The position numbers and the translations under genes were made by a program. The notes under the pieces were generated by a model, which made no database searches, was not told the origin of the DNA, and saw only the letters and a list, made by a program, of their open reading frames with translations. Shown here one piece after another: positions 23,301 through 32,979 of a stretch of 64,000 bases of DNA. The stretch's first letter is position 1. Each line of letters opens with the position of its first letter. Source of the DNA: Cristatella mucedo (lineage: Eukaryota > Bryozoa > Phylactolaemata > Cristatellidae). The stretch lies in assembly GCA_009760855.2 (NCBI GenBank), contig WPIO01000040.1, positions 2,864,001 to 2,928,000 of the forward strand, read 5' to 3'.

Positions 23301-25580
23301 GTTCGAGAGCAACACCGCAGGCACATCCTCTGCTGGCCACCGCAAGTGGTGCTGAGAGCAGCTGCGGGTCTCCTGCCGTCATACAAACGAGGCGGTTGAA
23401 TCAGCCGACATATACTTTCCTTCATTTTAGCCACAATCTCGGTCCCTATGCCCCTAGGCCAGCCTTTTTTTTAATATTTGTTGAGAGGATCACTGGAGCC
23501 ACCCGAAGCAGTTAGGGAATACGCAGGCGTGGGATTGTGGGGCGGGCGAGGGACTTCCCACCAGTCGGTACTGCCCTAAACTGAACAGACAAATAAGAAT
23601 TTCGGATCTTCGTAATTCACCGCTGTACCTTGATGAACCAAAATAAGCATAACCAGAACCGATATTATTTCTCGTGACGCACGGCTTCTGGACTGACACA
23701 CTCGGAGGATCTCAGGTGGCCTCCACAAACGCCTCGAGGAAACCTTAAAATAATAATAATAATAATGCACTTGATAAAGCACCCTCAGAGAACTCGATCT
23801 CTTTTTAGGCGCTTTACATTTGCTGCAAAGGGAAATGCAATTGAATGGTGAGTAATATCATGCTTGATAAACAAACAACATTAATAGCATGGTTAGGGGT
23901 GACATGCACAGGGGTCAGCATGCAAATGGGGTTAGTGGCAGCATGCACAGTGTCAGCACGCATAAGCACATGAAGGACGAATCACAGGGACCCACTAAAT
24001 GCTGTCCTAAATAATAATAAAAATAGAAATAAGGGCTCACTCCCTGCAGTTTCGGGGTGTGGCCAACTGGCATCTCAGCTCCCCGAGGCAACAACAAGGG
24101 GTCCGATCTCGAAAGCAACGTGCGATCTATGACCTCGAGCCGAAGTGCAAGCCTTCTCCGTTGGTCACGTGGAAAACGGCTTTGCCCAAGCGTAAGATCG
24201 GCGCCATCGCTCAGCCGGCCACTGAATCCACACAGACTTCTCAGAAGCAATCAGTCAAAACGTGCCACGGTAGAGCCGGCAGGGATTTCCGCTGTCAAAG
24301 CAACGGGCTTTGCGCTTTGCTTTAGACTACGGAATAACGGAGTTACGAGAAACTCCACATCGATCGCGCACTGACAGAAAACCTGCCTGCCGTGCTACAT
24401 TACAGTAGAAAAATTCGAAGCGACGTCGTCAGTCAGGGGCGAACGTGAGTTACATATTCATGCCTCGCTGAAGAATGCCAGCACGGCTGATACACGAAAA
24501 GGAAGAAGCGCTACAGCAACGCTACCTTGGCCGAATCTGCTTCCGACGTTGAGAAATCCTCTCTCATTTCCACATCCACAAGGGTGCAGCCGTTTGCCAC
24601 AACTGTCCAACGGAGAGAAGAGCGGTGAATGGCAGCCAGCGCAGTAGCTAGAGCAGTTCTTCGCCACGCTATGAAGCAAGGCCCCTTCCCCCCAAAAGCT
24701 AAACTGGTTTCGAGCGTGTGCCGCCCGTGCTCCCCCCCCCCCCCGCCACCACGGCAGGCCGCGCACCACACGCAGGTGGGCGCATTTCGGCTGAGCGCTC
24801 ACAGTCGACGAGGAAGTTGTCGGGCATGTCGTCGCAGCCAGAATCCTTGTCGAGCTGGCCTGTCGAGCTGGCCCGTGGCAGAGCGCTCACACGAACATCC
24901 GTCACGGCATCGCCGCCAGGGTCGCCGTCCACCTGCATCATCTCGTCGTCGTCGAATCGGCACAGGACAGCAGCTGACGCGGCCCCACTCAGCGTCGGCG
25001 CCGCCCCCGCGGCTGCGCCGGCGCCGCCGGCGTCGACGCCGCAGAGCCGGCTCCTCCCGAGAACTCCTCGCGTGGTGACGACTCCTGCTCTTCGCTTGCC
25101 CGAAGAGCAGGAGTCGTCACCACGCGAGGAGTCTGAGCTGCCGACGATCGATGGAAGACGAGGAGGATGAGCCGAGGTCGTAGGAGCCGCGATTGGAGGA
25201 GGAGCGGCGGCGGTGCTCAGCGGAGGAGGAGGAGCGCAGTCAGCAGTCTCCAAATTGGCCAATTTGGCTCCGAGCCTCCTAGAACCGACTGGCGTCACGT
25301 GGCTGGCTTCGGGACTCGGTCGTCTGCTCAAAGTGCCGCAGCCACTCAGAGCCGGTCGGATTCGGCAGTCGGCGTAGTCAGCGGCGATGGCTCGCAGCCC
25401 GGCGCCTATTTCGACGGCCAGTCTGCTGCGAACGCTGCGCACATGCACCGACGCCGGCTCTGGCGAAACTGCCTCGGATCGACCGAAAGCAGTGGCGGCA
25501 GCTGCTGCAGACGACGTCGCGCCCGGCCCCTGGCGTTGGCGCTTAGCTGGCCTTGCGATAGCAGCAGCAGCAGCAGAAGC

Positions 25581-25620
<40 letters not shown>

Positions 25621-25720
25621 CTACCACCAATCGTTGCCGGCGAAGCCACTGCGGCGGCCGCGACCGCTGCAGACTTCGACGTCACAGGCATCGAGCCAGA
25701 AGTCGATGGCTGCAGACCGC

Positions 25721-25752
<32 letters not shown>

Positions 25753-26156
25753 GCCGCCGGCGACGAAGGCAGGTGCAGCATGGGCGTGGCTGCTGCAGCG
25801 GCGGCGGCCGAGGCAGCCGACCGAGTCAAGGCAGCTGCTCTGCCGGACCTGCTCGGAAAATGTTGCCGCACGTGCGGCGGCAGCTGAGCGTCGGCGGCAA
25901 CTTTCCACTTGGACGCCGAAGCGGCCGGCCCTGACTGGCTCACTGGACGAGCGGCAGGAGTGCCGATGGCAGGAGCAGCAGGAGCTGCAGCCGCTCCTGC
26001 TGCTCGGTTCGAATTGGTCGCTGCACAGCAGCCCGCAGGATCCATCGTTCGCGCCTGCAGCAACCTCTGCTGCTTCAGCAGTGGTTGCTGCTGCTGCTGC
26101 CTCTGCCCCGAGGCAGGCACTTTGGCGGAGCTCCTACCGGAACCGTTGGCGGCCAT
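13068..26156 (-). CDS. SWT1: SWT1, PIN-domain RNA endonuclease (11 exons; 3' end not resolved)
   Basis: SWT1 is a nuclear endoribonuclease that clears faulty mRNPs near the nuclear pore. Exons (minus strand): 26156-24803, 24602-24526, 21571-21384, 20672-20506, 19758-19346, 19236-19142, 15814-15784, 15670-15526, 15351-15267, 13884-13609, 13161-13068 (or from 13194, also in frame). All borders are GT/AG, phases fit at all ten junctions, total 975 codons against about 900 in human SWT1. Residues 1-451 are low-complexity, Ala- and Ser-rich, with basic KRQRQ. The PIN domain starts near residue 480: LFLVADTCSLIDD, PWVVLQELDGLK, then KSDDRVLNCALQL and RVMVVSEDINLLNKC. The C-terminal part has FGDLW, HKPPW joined to a RPRHWMALFVGTLSRED exon, MTYRELLPLI and LQASFESLHD, matching the helical C-terminal region of the family. 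ATG at 26156 has an AAGATGGC context. After 13068 a donor (gtaagc) suggests at least one more exon; reading through instead gives a stop at 12951. Confidence 0.88.
17430..17965 (+). mobile_element. Strongly diverged L2-type LINE fragment in a SWT1 intron
   Basis: It opens with tactttcagctacataacatt, as in the thumb region of the L2 copies (compare 56610-56630), and continues with recognisable but decayed C-terminal coding sequence such as ccctgcattctcttgttggggc. Stop codons and indels are frequent. Confidence 0.65.
18047..18197 (-). mobile_element. tRNA-headed SINE family 1, copy in SWT1 intron
   Basis: On the minus strand: box A region tagctcagggggtgcgg, box B ttggttcgaatcc, then the family body with gtggtgatagcc and the final gtttgttaaatcgg. 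This head differs between the boxes from copy a (ctcttcgcgaccttcg in place of the cgaggtcgtg type). Confidence 0.8.
20279..20333 (+). repeat. (CT)n microsatellite in SWT1 intron
   Basis: About 27 CT units with one TTG interruption. Confidence 0.9.
20691..21150. repeat. 15-bp GC-rich minisatellite abutting a SWT1 splice acceptor
   Basis: The unit cggcggcagcggcca is repeated about 30 times, essentially identical apart from one single-base deletion near 21061. It lies in the intron between the two PIN-domain exons and stops about 18 bases before the acceptor of exon 20672-20506. Open frames through it on both strands are a by-product of a 15-bp unit without stops. On the transcript strand the array contains no adenine. 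Confidence 0.95.
22880..23099 (+). repeat. Possible LINE 3' end with (TTATC)n tail
   Basis: The segment has gttgtaaagcgcacgattagag, reminiscent of LINE 3' blocks in the window, and ends cctttatcttatcttatc. No second copy is present here to confirm it. Confidence 0.35.
23201..23310 (+). repeat. 20-bp tandem repeat, about 5.5 units
   Basis: Variants of gttcgagacagaggtcgcag follow one another in register in the intron before the SWT1 PIN exon. Confidence 0.9.
23345..23410 (+). mobile_element. SINE family 1, 3' end only
   Basis: Contains tcatacaaacgaggcggttgaatcagcc, matching the end of the family 1 body. Confidence 0.55.
23745..24015 (-). mobile_element. L2-type LINE 3' untranslated fragment
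   Basis: From (TAA)n at 23748 through the aaagcaccctcagagaact block to the gctgtcctaaata point, on the minus strand. It is nearly the same as the 3' ends at 32980 and 44140. Confidence 0.85.
25063..25132. repeat. Perfect inverted repeat, 32-bp arms, inside SWT1 exon 1
   Basis: Arms 25063-25094 and 25101-25132 are exact reverse complements around a 6-base loop (cttgcc). Both arms are coding. A second, 18-bp perfect palindrome (ccaaattgg/ccaatttgg) lies at 25250-25267 in the same exon. Confidence 0.95.
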
Positions 26157-26717
26157 CTTTCGCTTCCTATCCGGCGCTGCCGGTGCAGCAGCAGCAGGAG
26201 CTGAGCGCAGCGACTGCGCCGCTGCAAGAGACGAATGCCGGGGCGAATGCACAGGTGACGGCAGCAGGAGCTACTGCCTGTTGACCGGGCGCCGGTAGCA
26301 CGCGATAGCATGAGCAAAGGCTGACCAGCAAGGCCTACAAGCAGCAGTGGCAGCGCCAAGCGCCGACCGAGTCAAAGCACGCTGTTGGCTCACAATGATT
26401 TGCCACTTCGTTCAAATTTCCCACTGCCGAAATGTTTCCTTAACTGCAGCAACGATGAGACGATCTGAGCTCGAGCTCAGAGCATGTGACAGGGCACGTG
26501 ACGGCCCAATGGCAACCTGCCTGGTGGGGCGGTCTGGCACCTCTGATGGCCTCAGGACGTCTCATCTGCAGGATGCTCGCTCGCGCAATAGTGCGTCCAC
26601 CACCACCACCCCCCCCCCTGCATCTACGACCACACCAGGCTTACTTGACTTCACGGAACCGGCTTGGGCAGGAAATAAATGGTAGTTCCGGGTAAGTCTG
26701 GGGCACTTTAAAGCTGA

Positions 26718-27183
26718 GGGCTAATGTAATGAATCTCCGTGTGTAGCTCTCCACAAAGCCACAGAGATTATGTGGGTGTTACCCAGGAGAGTTTTGTATA
26801 GCGCACTCACAGCCAAAGCGGCTTTCGGTACGCATTCGGTAGCCAACAGACTTCGTCTCACGCAACAAAGAAAAAGTGGGAAGCATAGCAGAGCCAGGAG
26901 AGCAGTTGAGGTAGCGAGTAGCATAGAAGTAGCAGCTCAGGATCGCTGACAAGGATGTGCCACAGTCGGCAGTAGGAGAGTAGTTGTCGTTGCATAAGAA
27001 TTATGGAAGCGAGTTCCACAGTCTAGGACCTGCAAAGCTCAAGTTTCTTTTGCCAACGGTCTTTAAGCGGAGGAATGGAACAGCTAATTCTCCACACAGG
27101 ACCTGAGGGCGCGAACAGGCTGAAACCGATGGCGGCCGTGGTGGCAGAGCCTCTGAGCAGGACCTCTGCAGCTCAGTGGCCAC
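26718..27183 (-). mobile_element. LINE family F2, C-terminal coding end and 3' untranslated region
   Basis: On the minus strand the open part ends in VGKRNLSFAGPRLWNSLP, the typical C-terminal signature of non-LTR reverse transcriptase ORFs. It is followed by the F2 untranslated region and a ttacatta end near 26722. The rest of the element is absent. Confidence 0.75.
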
Positions 27184-28329
27184 ATGAGCAGTTTTGAGTG
27201 ACTCAAGGTTGCCTGCTCATACCCTACAGGAAGTGAACCATTGTCTGCCCTGTGTCTCTCTTTCGACCTGGTTCTTTAACCCACTTATATAATGCTAACT
27301 TGAACTGCATGCTGTTTTCAGCAGGTCTCGCCTGCCAGCACGTATTACGAGCCCAGTTCGCCAGTGCCGCCTTTAGCTGCTAGAACACAATCAGATATAA
27401 TCAAACTCTATGGCTGCCAGGATTTGAGAATGCCTCCTCTCCAGTATAAGCCTACACGATCTAACTACATGTTAGTGCAGAGCACTCTGCTGACTTTGCT
27501 GGATCACGCACGGTCGCAGCAACCAAGCAGGTAGCAGAGACTTCGGAGTGCTGCCGCCGCAAGCTGCACGGGCTGGCCTACCACTGTCAGGCTGAGCTTA
27601 GCATTACATTTTTATCGAGAACGTGCGAGAGAATGCAGCGAAATTTGGCAGACACACTGTGCCATGCTCTGCAATGGGCAAAAAACTATTTGAGCTTCGT
27701 GCACCGGTCGATTTGTAGGGGATCATCACAGCCGATTGCAGGTAATCATGGGACCCAACAAGTAGCCAAGTTAAATTGTCACCATTCTTTTAACATGTTA
27801 CAATTTGCATTTGCCTGTGCGCACAGACCATACCACCAGCATGCATTGCGTCTTGCACAAACAAGGCGAGCTTTAATGTCAAAAGCATGGACACAGTGCT
27901 TCGAGTCTGCCTAAGGCATAGTGGTAATAGCCAAGCAGGGTTGACACGGAAAACGTGAAATCAAACATGTTGATCAAGTTCCAATCGTCGCATTCCAAGG
28001 CTGCATACACGTGAGGAACACGGACGCACCATGCTTGCAACACAATTTTAGGTCAAACATGTTGAACACATTGGCAGGAAACAATGTATTGAAGTGAAAG
28101 TAAAAGGAAATTAAAAGGAAAGTGAATTGAAGTGAAAGACAGCCAAAAGCCCTCGAACAAGGCTCAGCTCCAAGGCCAAGCGGCTCCATTTCAGACAGTC
28201 TTCGAATACAAGGCACATTGATGCCGCAAAATGAACCCAAAATGAACACGATGCAGAACACAGATCTCACAGATCTGCAGCTGCTTCTGCTTTCCAGTAC
28301 TGGTGACGGGCACTGTTTCAGTACTGGTG
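27184..28329. other. No gene recognised
   Basis: Ordinary mid-GC sequence between the F2 fragment and the next LINE tail. I see no exon with convincing splice sites or homology and no structured repeat. Confidence 0.4.
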
Positions 28330-28344
28330 ACACCTGGCTACTTT

Positions 28345-28470
28345 TAAGTGTCAGCTCTTTACTCGGGGCTCAGCCTGACGGTACACACAGCTGCTGCTTC
28401 CTGTACAGCATACGCAAAGTGTCTCGAAATACATTTAGTTCTCGCAGGGCGCTATGTAAGTGTATTATTT
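28345..28470 (+). mobile_element. Short L2-type LINE tail
   Basis: Contains catacgcaaagtgtctcgaaa and the gggcgctatgtaagtg end block with a weak ATTATT tail. Confidence 0.55.
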
Positions 28471-28650
28471 CTATTAAAATTTCCCGGCGTAAGACGGGCA
28501 TGGAGCCAAAAGTGAGGTCGAGGCCGAAGCTTCAAGCACACGGCGACTGCGGTGGCGGCGGCAGCCAAAACTTTGGGCAAGAAACCTCTTATGAAGGATA
28601 CGCTTATTAAATTTCGCCAGCCTCACGAGAGAGTAATTTGATTTGAAAAG

Positions 28651-28800
28651 CAATACACACACACACACACACACGCACGCACACACACAAACACACACAC
28701 ACACACATATATATACATATATATAGTACGCATATATACAGTATATATATATATATATGTATACATATGTAGATATATAAGATTATATATGTATAGACGG
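28651..28800 (+). repeat. Compound (CA)n then (TA)n microsatellite
   Basis: An interrupted CA/CG run (28651-28706) passes directly into a TATATA-rich run to about 28795. Confidence 0.9.
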
Positions 28801-29214
28801 GGTGCGTGCGTGTATGTATATCGTGCTAATATCGACAAAAAACGACGGACAGTACCACGTAAGAGAAGACACTACCGAAGCGACCAGCTGACCAGTGCTG
28901 TTACCGACAGACCGCACAAAAGTCGGGCAGCTTCCGCGAAACGATTGTGTACCATTTTTTCCTGCTCGCGAGTCCTGATTCGGAACTTTAGGCGTCTGCT
29001 TCTCGTCGCAATTTCGCTGCGATATCGTAGCCGATAGCTCCAAATACACTTCGTCGGCGGGACACTCCTTGGACTGCGATCTCGGCGCCGGTACTTCCCA
29101 ACGTGTCTCGTTGGTAGCACTATTCACGAGATACCACAACCCTGGTCTGTTCCTTGATTCCCTTCGCGACCAGCCTGGCGGCAACTCGGAATTGTGTCCA
29201 CTCGCGGCACTCAT
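28783..29214 (-). CDS. WW-domain protein, first exon (Pin1-like WW), 3' border unknown
   Basis: The frame opens with ATG at 29214. Residues 9-43 form a WW domain: LPPGW, a basic loop SRRESR, GLWYLVN, TNETRWEVP. WW domains bind proline-rich or phospho-Ser/Pro peptides. The RxSR loop and N-terminal position recall the prolyl isomerase Pin1, whose WW is followed by a linker and the catalytic domain. Here the linker reads SKECPADEV near residues 50-58. A gt at GAA|gtgtat after PADE could be a donor, but no Pin1 catalytic exon is visible downstream on this strand. Beyond about residue 60 the frame probably runs into intron, ending in the TA microsatellite. One extra residue between the two Trp relative to Pin1 is odd. 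A different WW family is possible. Confidence 0.5.
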   Translation of the reverse strand: MSAASGHNSELPPGWSRRESRNRPGLWYLVNSATNETRWEVPAPRSQSKECPADEVYLELSATISQRNCDEKQTPKVPNQDSRAGKNGTQSFRGSCPTFVRSVGNSTGQLVASVVSSLTWYCPSFFVDISTIYIHARTPSIHI

Positions 29215-29639
29215 GTTGAACTGCTGCCTCGCCGGCTCGACCCCGAGAACGCGAGGTTAGCAGCGGCATAAGATTGAACGCCTGCGCCTCAGCTATAAAT
29301 GGAACCTCTGTATGCGGATGTAACCCCCACCCACCCTACGCGGCAGTCCTATTGGTCGAAGCTGAAGCTCCAGTTCAACGCGCTCGCTCGCGGCCGGCAG
29401 CGGAAGGAGTATTCGCGAGGCTGAGTCGGCTCTGAGATATCAACTCCGAGAAGTCTCTGCAGCTCCGAGAGGGTCAGCACCGAGCTCAGAGCGACAGCGT
29501 GCGCGGCGCGACCATTCTGTCGCCAAGAACGGCGAGCAGAAGTTGAGCAGAACCAGCGCTGGTTCTAGCGGGGCGTGCGAGCGCGCGCTCCGGTTCAACG
29601 TGGACTTTCGTCTGGGGAGGGGGTTGGTTGGCAAGACCC

Positions 29640-29895
29640 GCATGACTCTCGTCCAGGCCGGGATAGACCGGCGATTAATCCAACAGCAAAATCGTAGCGC
29701 TTATGGGACACGAACTAGGCGGTTGCTCATCATTGGGCGGAATTAAATCATCATTCCGTCGTTGGTGACGGTCGATGTGTGTGTGTGGGGGGTGAGTGGG
29801 TGCAGGTACAATGTCAATCCCGATCGCTGCCCCGCTCTTTTGAGAGGGGCCGATGCTACATCGACCCTGTGGCTCCGCCACTGACTGAGACGCTG
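29640..29895 (-). repeat. Interspersed repeat family R3, copy 2
   Basis: Read on the minus strand it has gtggcggagccacaggg, then aattccgcccaatgatgagc, aaccgcctagttcgtgtc, aagcgcta and catgcgggtct in the same order as the copies at 4410 and 60890. Confidence 0.55.
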
Positions 29896-29994
29896 CTATT
29901 TTTGGGATAATCGAGGACGAGCCGCGTGTCAATATTCGAAATTCAATAGTCCGCATCGCATACACCGATACGATCGCCGCCTAGGTGTACTGCA

Positions 29995-31020
29995 GGAAAA
30001 TTTAACATGCGAGTTTAAAAAGTGCATCTTAACACTCATTCTTCTGTCAAGTGCCGCGCAGCGTTGAATCATCCTCTCGATGACTCGCGCGTAGCCAGTA
30101 GACTTGTGTAGATTGGCGAGAAAGTTTTCTGTCACAGATTTAAATCCACTCCATACCTGTAACTCTAACCCAGTCATTTTTTTTATGCAAACAGAGTCTT
30201 TGAACAGTTCTCTGATTTGTGGACCAACAAAAACGCCAGATTGTATCTTTCCCTCGCTAGTTTAAGGAGACTGTTCTTGTAATTACTTAAAGGTATCACC
30301 GACGTGGTTCAGAGCCTTAACATAGCTTTTGATTGGTCCCAGCTTTATGTGCAAAGGAGGAAGTGGAATTCTCTTGCTATCGACAAGAGTTCGTATGCTG
30401 TCACTCCCAGGCACAAAATGTGTTCGCTCTGGCCAGCCTTTCGATCGGTAAATGAAGAGCATTAGCGCGACCATAGACATAGAAACCATAGATACCATAG
30501 ATACCACAGACATAGAAAGCACGGATATTTTGTGTAGCCACCTGGAAGTCCAAGCAGAAGGGCAATGACCTTTAAATCGCCGCTTATCTGCCAGGGGTGT
30601 TGATCATATTTGACTTCATTGAGAAGTATGTTCACGTTTCCAAAAGTCTCTTTCATATGTCCAGGATGTGCGGCCGGCAAAGAGGAGAAAGAGTTATTTT
30701 CCATCGTGAAGTAAAACTCGCTTTTACCTGCGGTTTGATGAAGCAATGAAGGTCTCCACTTAGCTGGATCGTGGCGCTTTTCCATATGGTTAGCAAGACC
30801 TTCGACATTGCATCAATAGACTAGTGAATCCATCGTCGAAAAATACGTGAAGAAACTCTTTTTTCAAGATATCTTAACCCCGAAAGTGTAGGATCCGGCG
30901 TAAGAAAATTACTCTCTCTTAATCTAGAACCAAGGAGTTCAGCCGACTATTTGCGTAGGTCAAGGTCTCTCACTAAGTCATCGAGATCAGATTGTGACAT
31001 TAGTTTAGGTGTCGGAGCAC
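29995..31020 (-). pseudogene. Decayed transposon-like gene of the 'GDLKV...GYTKYPCFLC' protein family
   Basis: Three frames on the minus strand together resemble a protein of unknown function that I know from arthropod and cnidarian assemblies, usually many copies per genome and so probably transposon-borne. Landmarks in order: DLDDLVRDLDLRK then a stop then SAELLGSRL; MEKRHDPAKWRPS; PAAHPGHMKET; WQISGDLKVIALLLGLPGGY and TKYPCFLC (near 30540); a frame change; LPPLHIKLGPIKSYVKAL (near 30350); LARGKIQSGVFVGPQIREL; MSVKMHFLNSHVKF (near 30030). Internal stops and at least two frame changes show it is dead. At the first frame change a short repeat encodes LWYLWYLWFLCLW. No terminal repeats were identified. 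The catalytic nature of the family is not known to me. Confidence 0.65.
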
Positions 31021-32157
31021 CAACAGCACCATAATTGTCATCACCTGTCATTACAAGTCGTCAGTTGAACTCAAATCTCTGTCAGTCAATGTATCATCAA
31101 GTATAACAAGTGGAGCAAGAACTCCAACCTCATCACTTTGCGGTACAGGTTGTATCATAGGCGGGAGTTATTTTTATTAAATGTTATGCTCATTCTTCTT
31201 GCTGAAGCCCTGCACATTAGTGATTCAGGAACAGCAATGCGAAACGTGGTAAGTTTTTTCTCTCCAAATCATCGGCACTGAATTGGCAAGCATTGGCTTT
31301 GACCTTTAAACCACTGTCTCAAATTCTTTTACCGCTGTCTCAAATTCTTTACGCTTGAAAAACCACATTTGGTGCCCGTGTCTTATCCTGATCTCCCAGT
31401 TTGCATTCGAAGTCATCCGAAGTGATAGCACTATTTGGTGAATGTATTAATCGGTAGCCGCTGCTCTTGTGTCAAGAATCTCCCGCACATGTAGCAGAAT
31501 ATATGCGGAGAACTCTTACACTCCTTTGGTATTGTAAATCACGAATATCCTTTGATTTAAATAACTAAATCAGCCAATAAAACGGCTAATTATTCAACAA
31601 CAAAAACACAAATAATGTATGTCATTAAGTGACTGTAACTAATAAACCTGATGAAAGCCGGTATCATTATACATAATGCGCAATGTTAAAGTGCGCCCGA
31701 TCTTTGATAAACGAAATGTAGCAAGCCTGCCGTGCCAAAGCAAACAACATACACCATAAATCATTCTTTGCGATGTATGTTCGGAAAGTAATAACAAAAT
31801 CCGGACAACTGATATATGATTGCAAATACAAAGTCTTCCATCTATTAATAGCCATTCAGCGAAAATGCAAATACAAAAGCAAAGCAGCAAAATTGTAAAG
31901 CTCACTTCACACAAATATGGCAGCTTTTCAATACGCCGACTCAGCAGGTCCAAGCGTAAGCTCCGCCGGAAGTGCCGGAAGCACCGTAGGCACCGGACAG
32001 CCCGGAAGTGCTCGGGCGAGTGCAAAGAAAGGGGGTCATAATGCAACCCTTTAAGTTCTCGGTACTGCAAAGTTTTAGCATTTCAATGCCCAATTAAAAT
32101 TACGACTACGTATACCAAATAGCCATTTTTTATTCTTTCCCCGCCCTCTTTTTGACA
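31021..32157. other. AT-rich stretch without recognised gene
   Basis: The first few hundred bases may be the decayed 5' part of the transposon-like gene. The rest shows no supported exon. A cluster ccggaagtgccggaagcac at 31968-31986 is repetitive rather than an obvious promoter. Confidence 0.4.
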
Positions 32158-32285
32158 TTGTGGTTAACGTGTTCACCTCGATCAAGGTTGAGGTCGTGGG
32201 CTCGAGCCCTATGGCATATGTGAAGCGCCTGAATAGAGATTAAGTTCTTTTAGAGACCTATACAAATGAATTTTATTTATTGATT
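32158..32285 (+). mobile_element. tRNA-headed SINE, family 2, with LINE-like tail, copy 1
   Basis: Head: gtggttaacgtgttcacctc (box A region) and gtgggctcgagccc (box B). Tail: atgtgaagcgcctgaatagagattaagttct, sharing the aagcgcct.ga..agagatt.agttct pattern of the L2 3' end. The second copy is at 61243-61375. Confidence 0.75.
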
Positions 32286-32318
32286 CATAATTGCTTTAAT
32301 GTCTTTATATAACTATAT

Positions 32319-32453
<135 letters not shown>

Positions 32454-32979
32454 CACAAAGAAGATCGCAATGTAAATGATTTGAAATTAAAGGGGAAAAG
32501 AGGCTAACTAACCTAGCTTTTTATAGTGTTCGATGTATATGAGAATGTATATATTTATGTACCTATGTAATATTTAAAGCGTGCTGCACCATTTAAAATT
32601 TCCGGAAGATTTCAGTTTAGCTTTGGCAGGCAGAGCTGCGAGTCCGCTGACCTAGCTGGTGAGCACGCCCTACTGATGAGCAATGACGTGCTCTTTCTTA
32701 GTGTAGCAACAATTGTATAGGAGGAAAATGGAAATATATTGGCTAAAGTTATTGAGTTTGACTGAAATAAAACTTTCATTGAATTTAAACAGTGCGAGGT
32801 CCGAGGGGCTTTTTGCTGTTTATTCTTTCGTCGTTGTCTGTGATAGTTACGATAGGAATGCACATATTCTGTGTTTTGCTATCTGCTGTTACCGTTGAAT
32901 AGCTATCAAAGTTTGGCTTCAATCACTCCCTGTTGGTAAGTTCTCACTTTTGGCATTTTCCAGCACAATTTTTTTTGAT

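Noticed and set aside
23201-23310. Possible CRISPR-like regular repeat
   Set aside because: Units are direct tandem copies with no spacers, in an animal intron.
24718-26298. Plus-strand frames opposite SWT1 exon 1
   Set aside because: Antisense shadows of the Ala/Ser-rich minus-strand exon.
29290-29305. TATA box (ctataaatgg) for a gene near 29.3 kb
   Set aside because: It points along the plus strand, while the only exon nearby (WW) is on the minus strand; no plus-strand gene follows.
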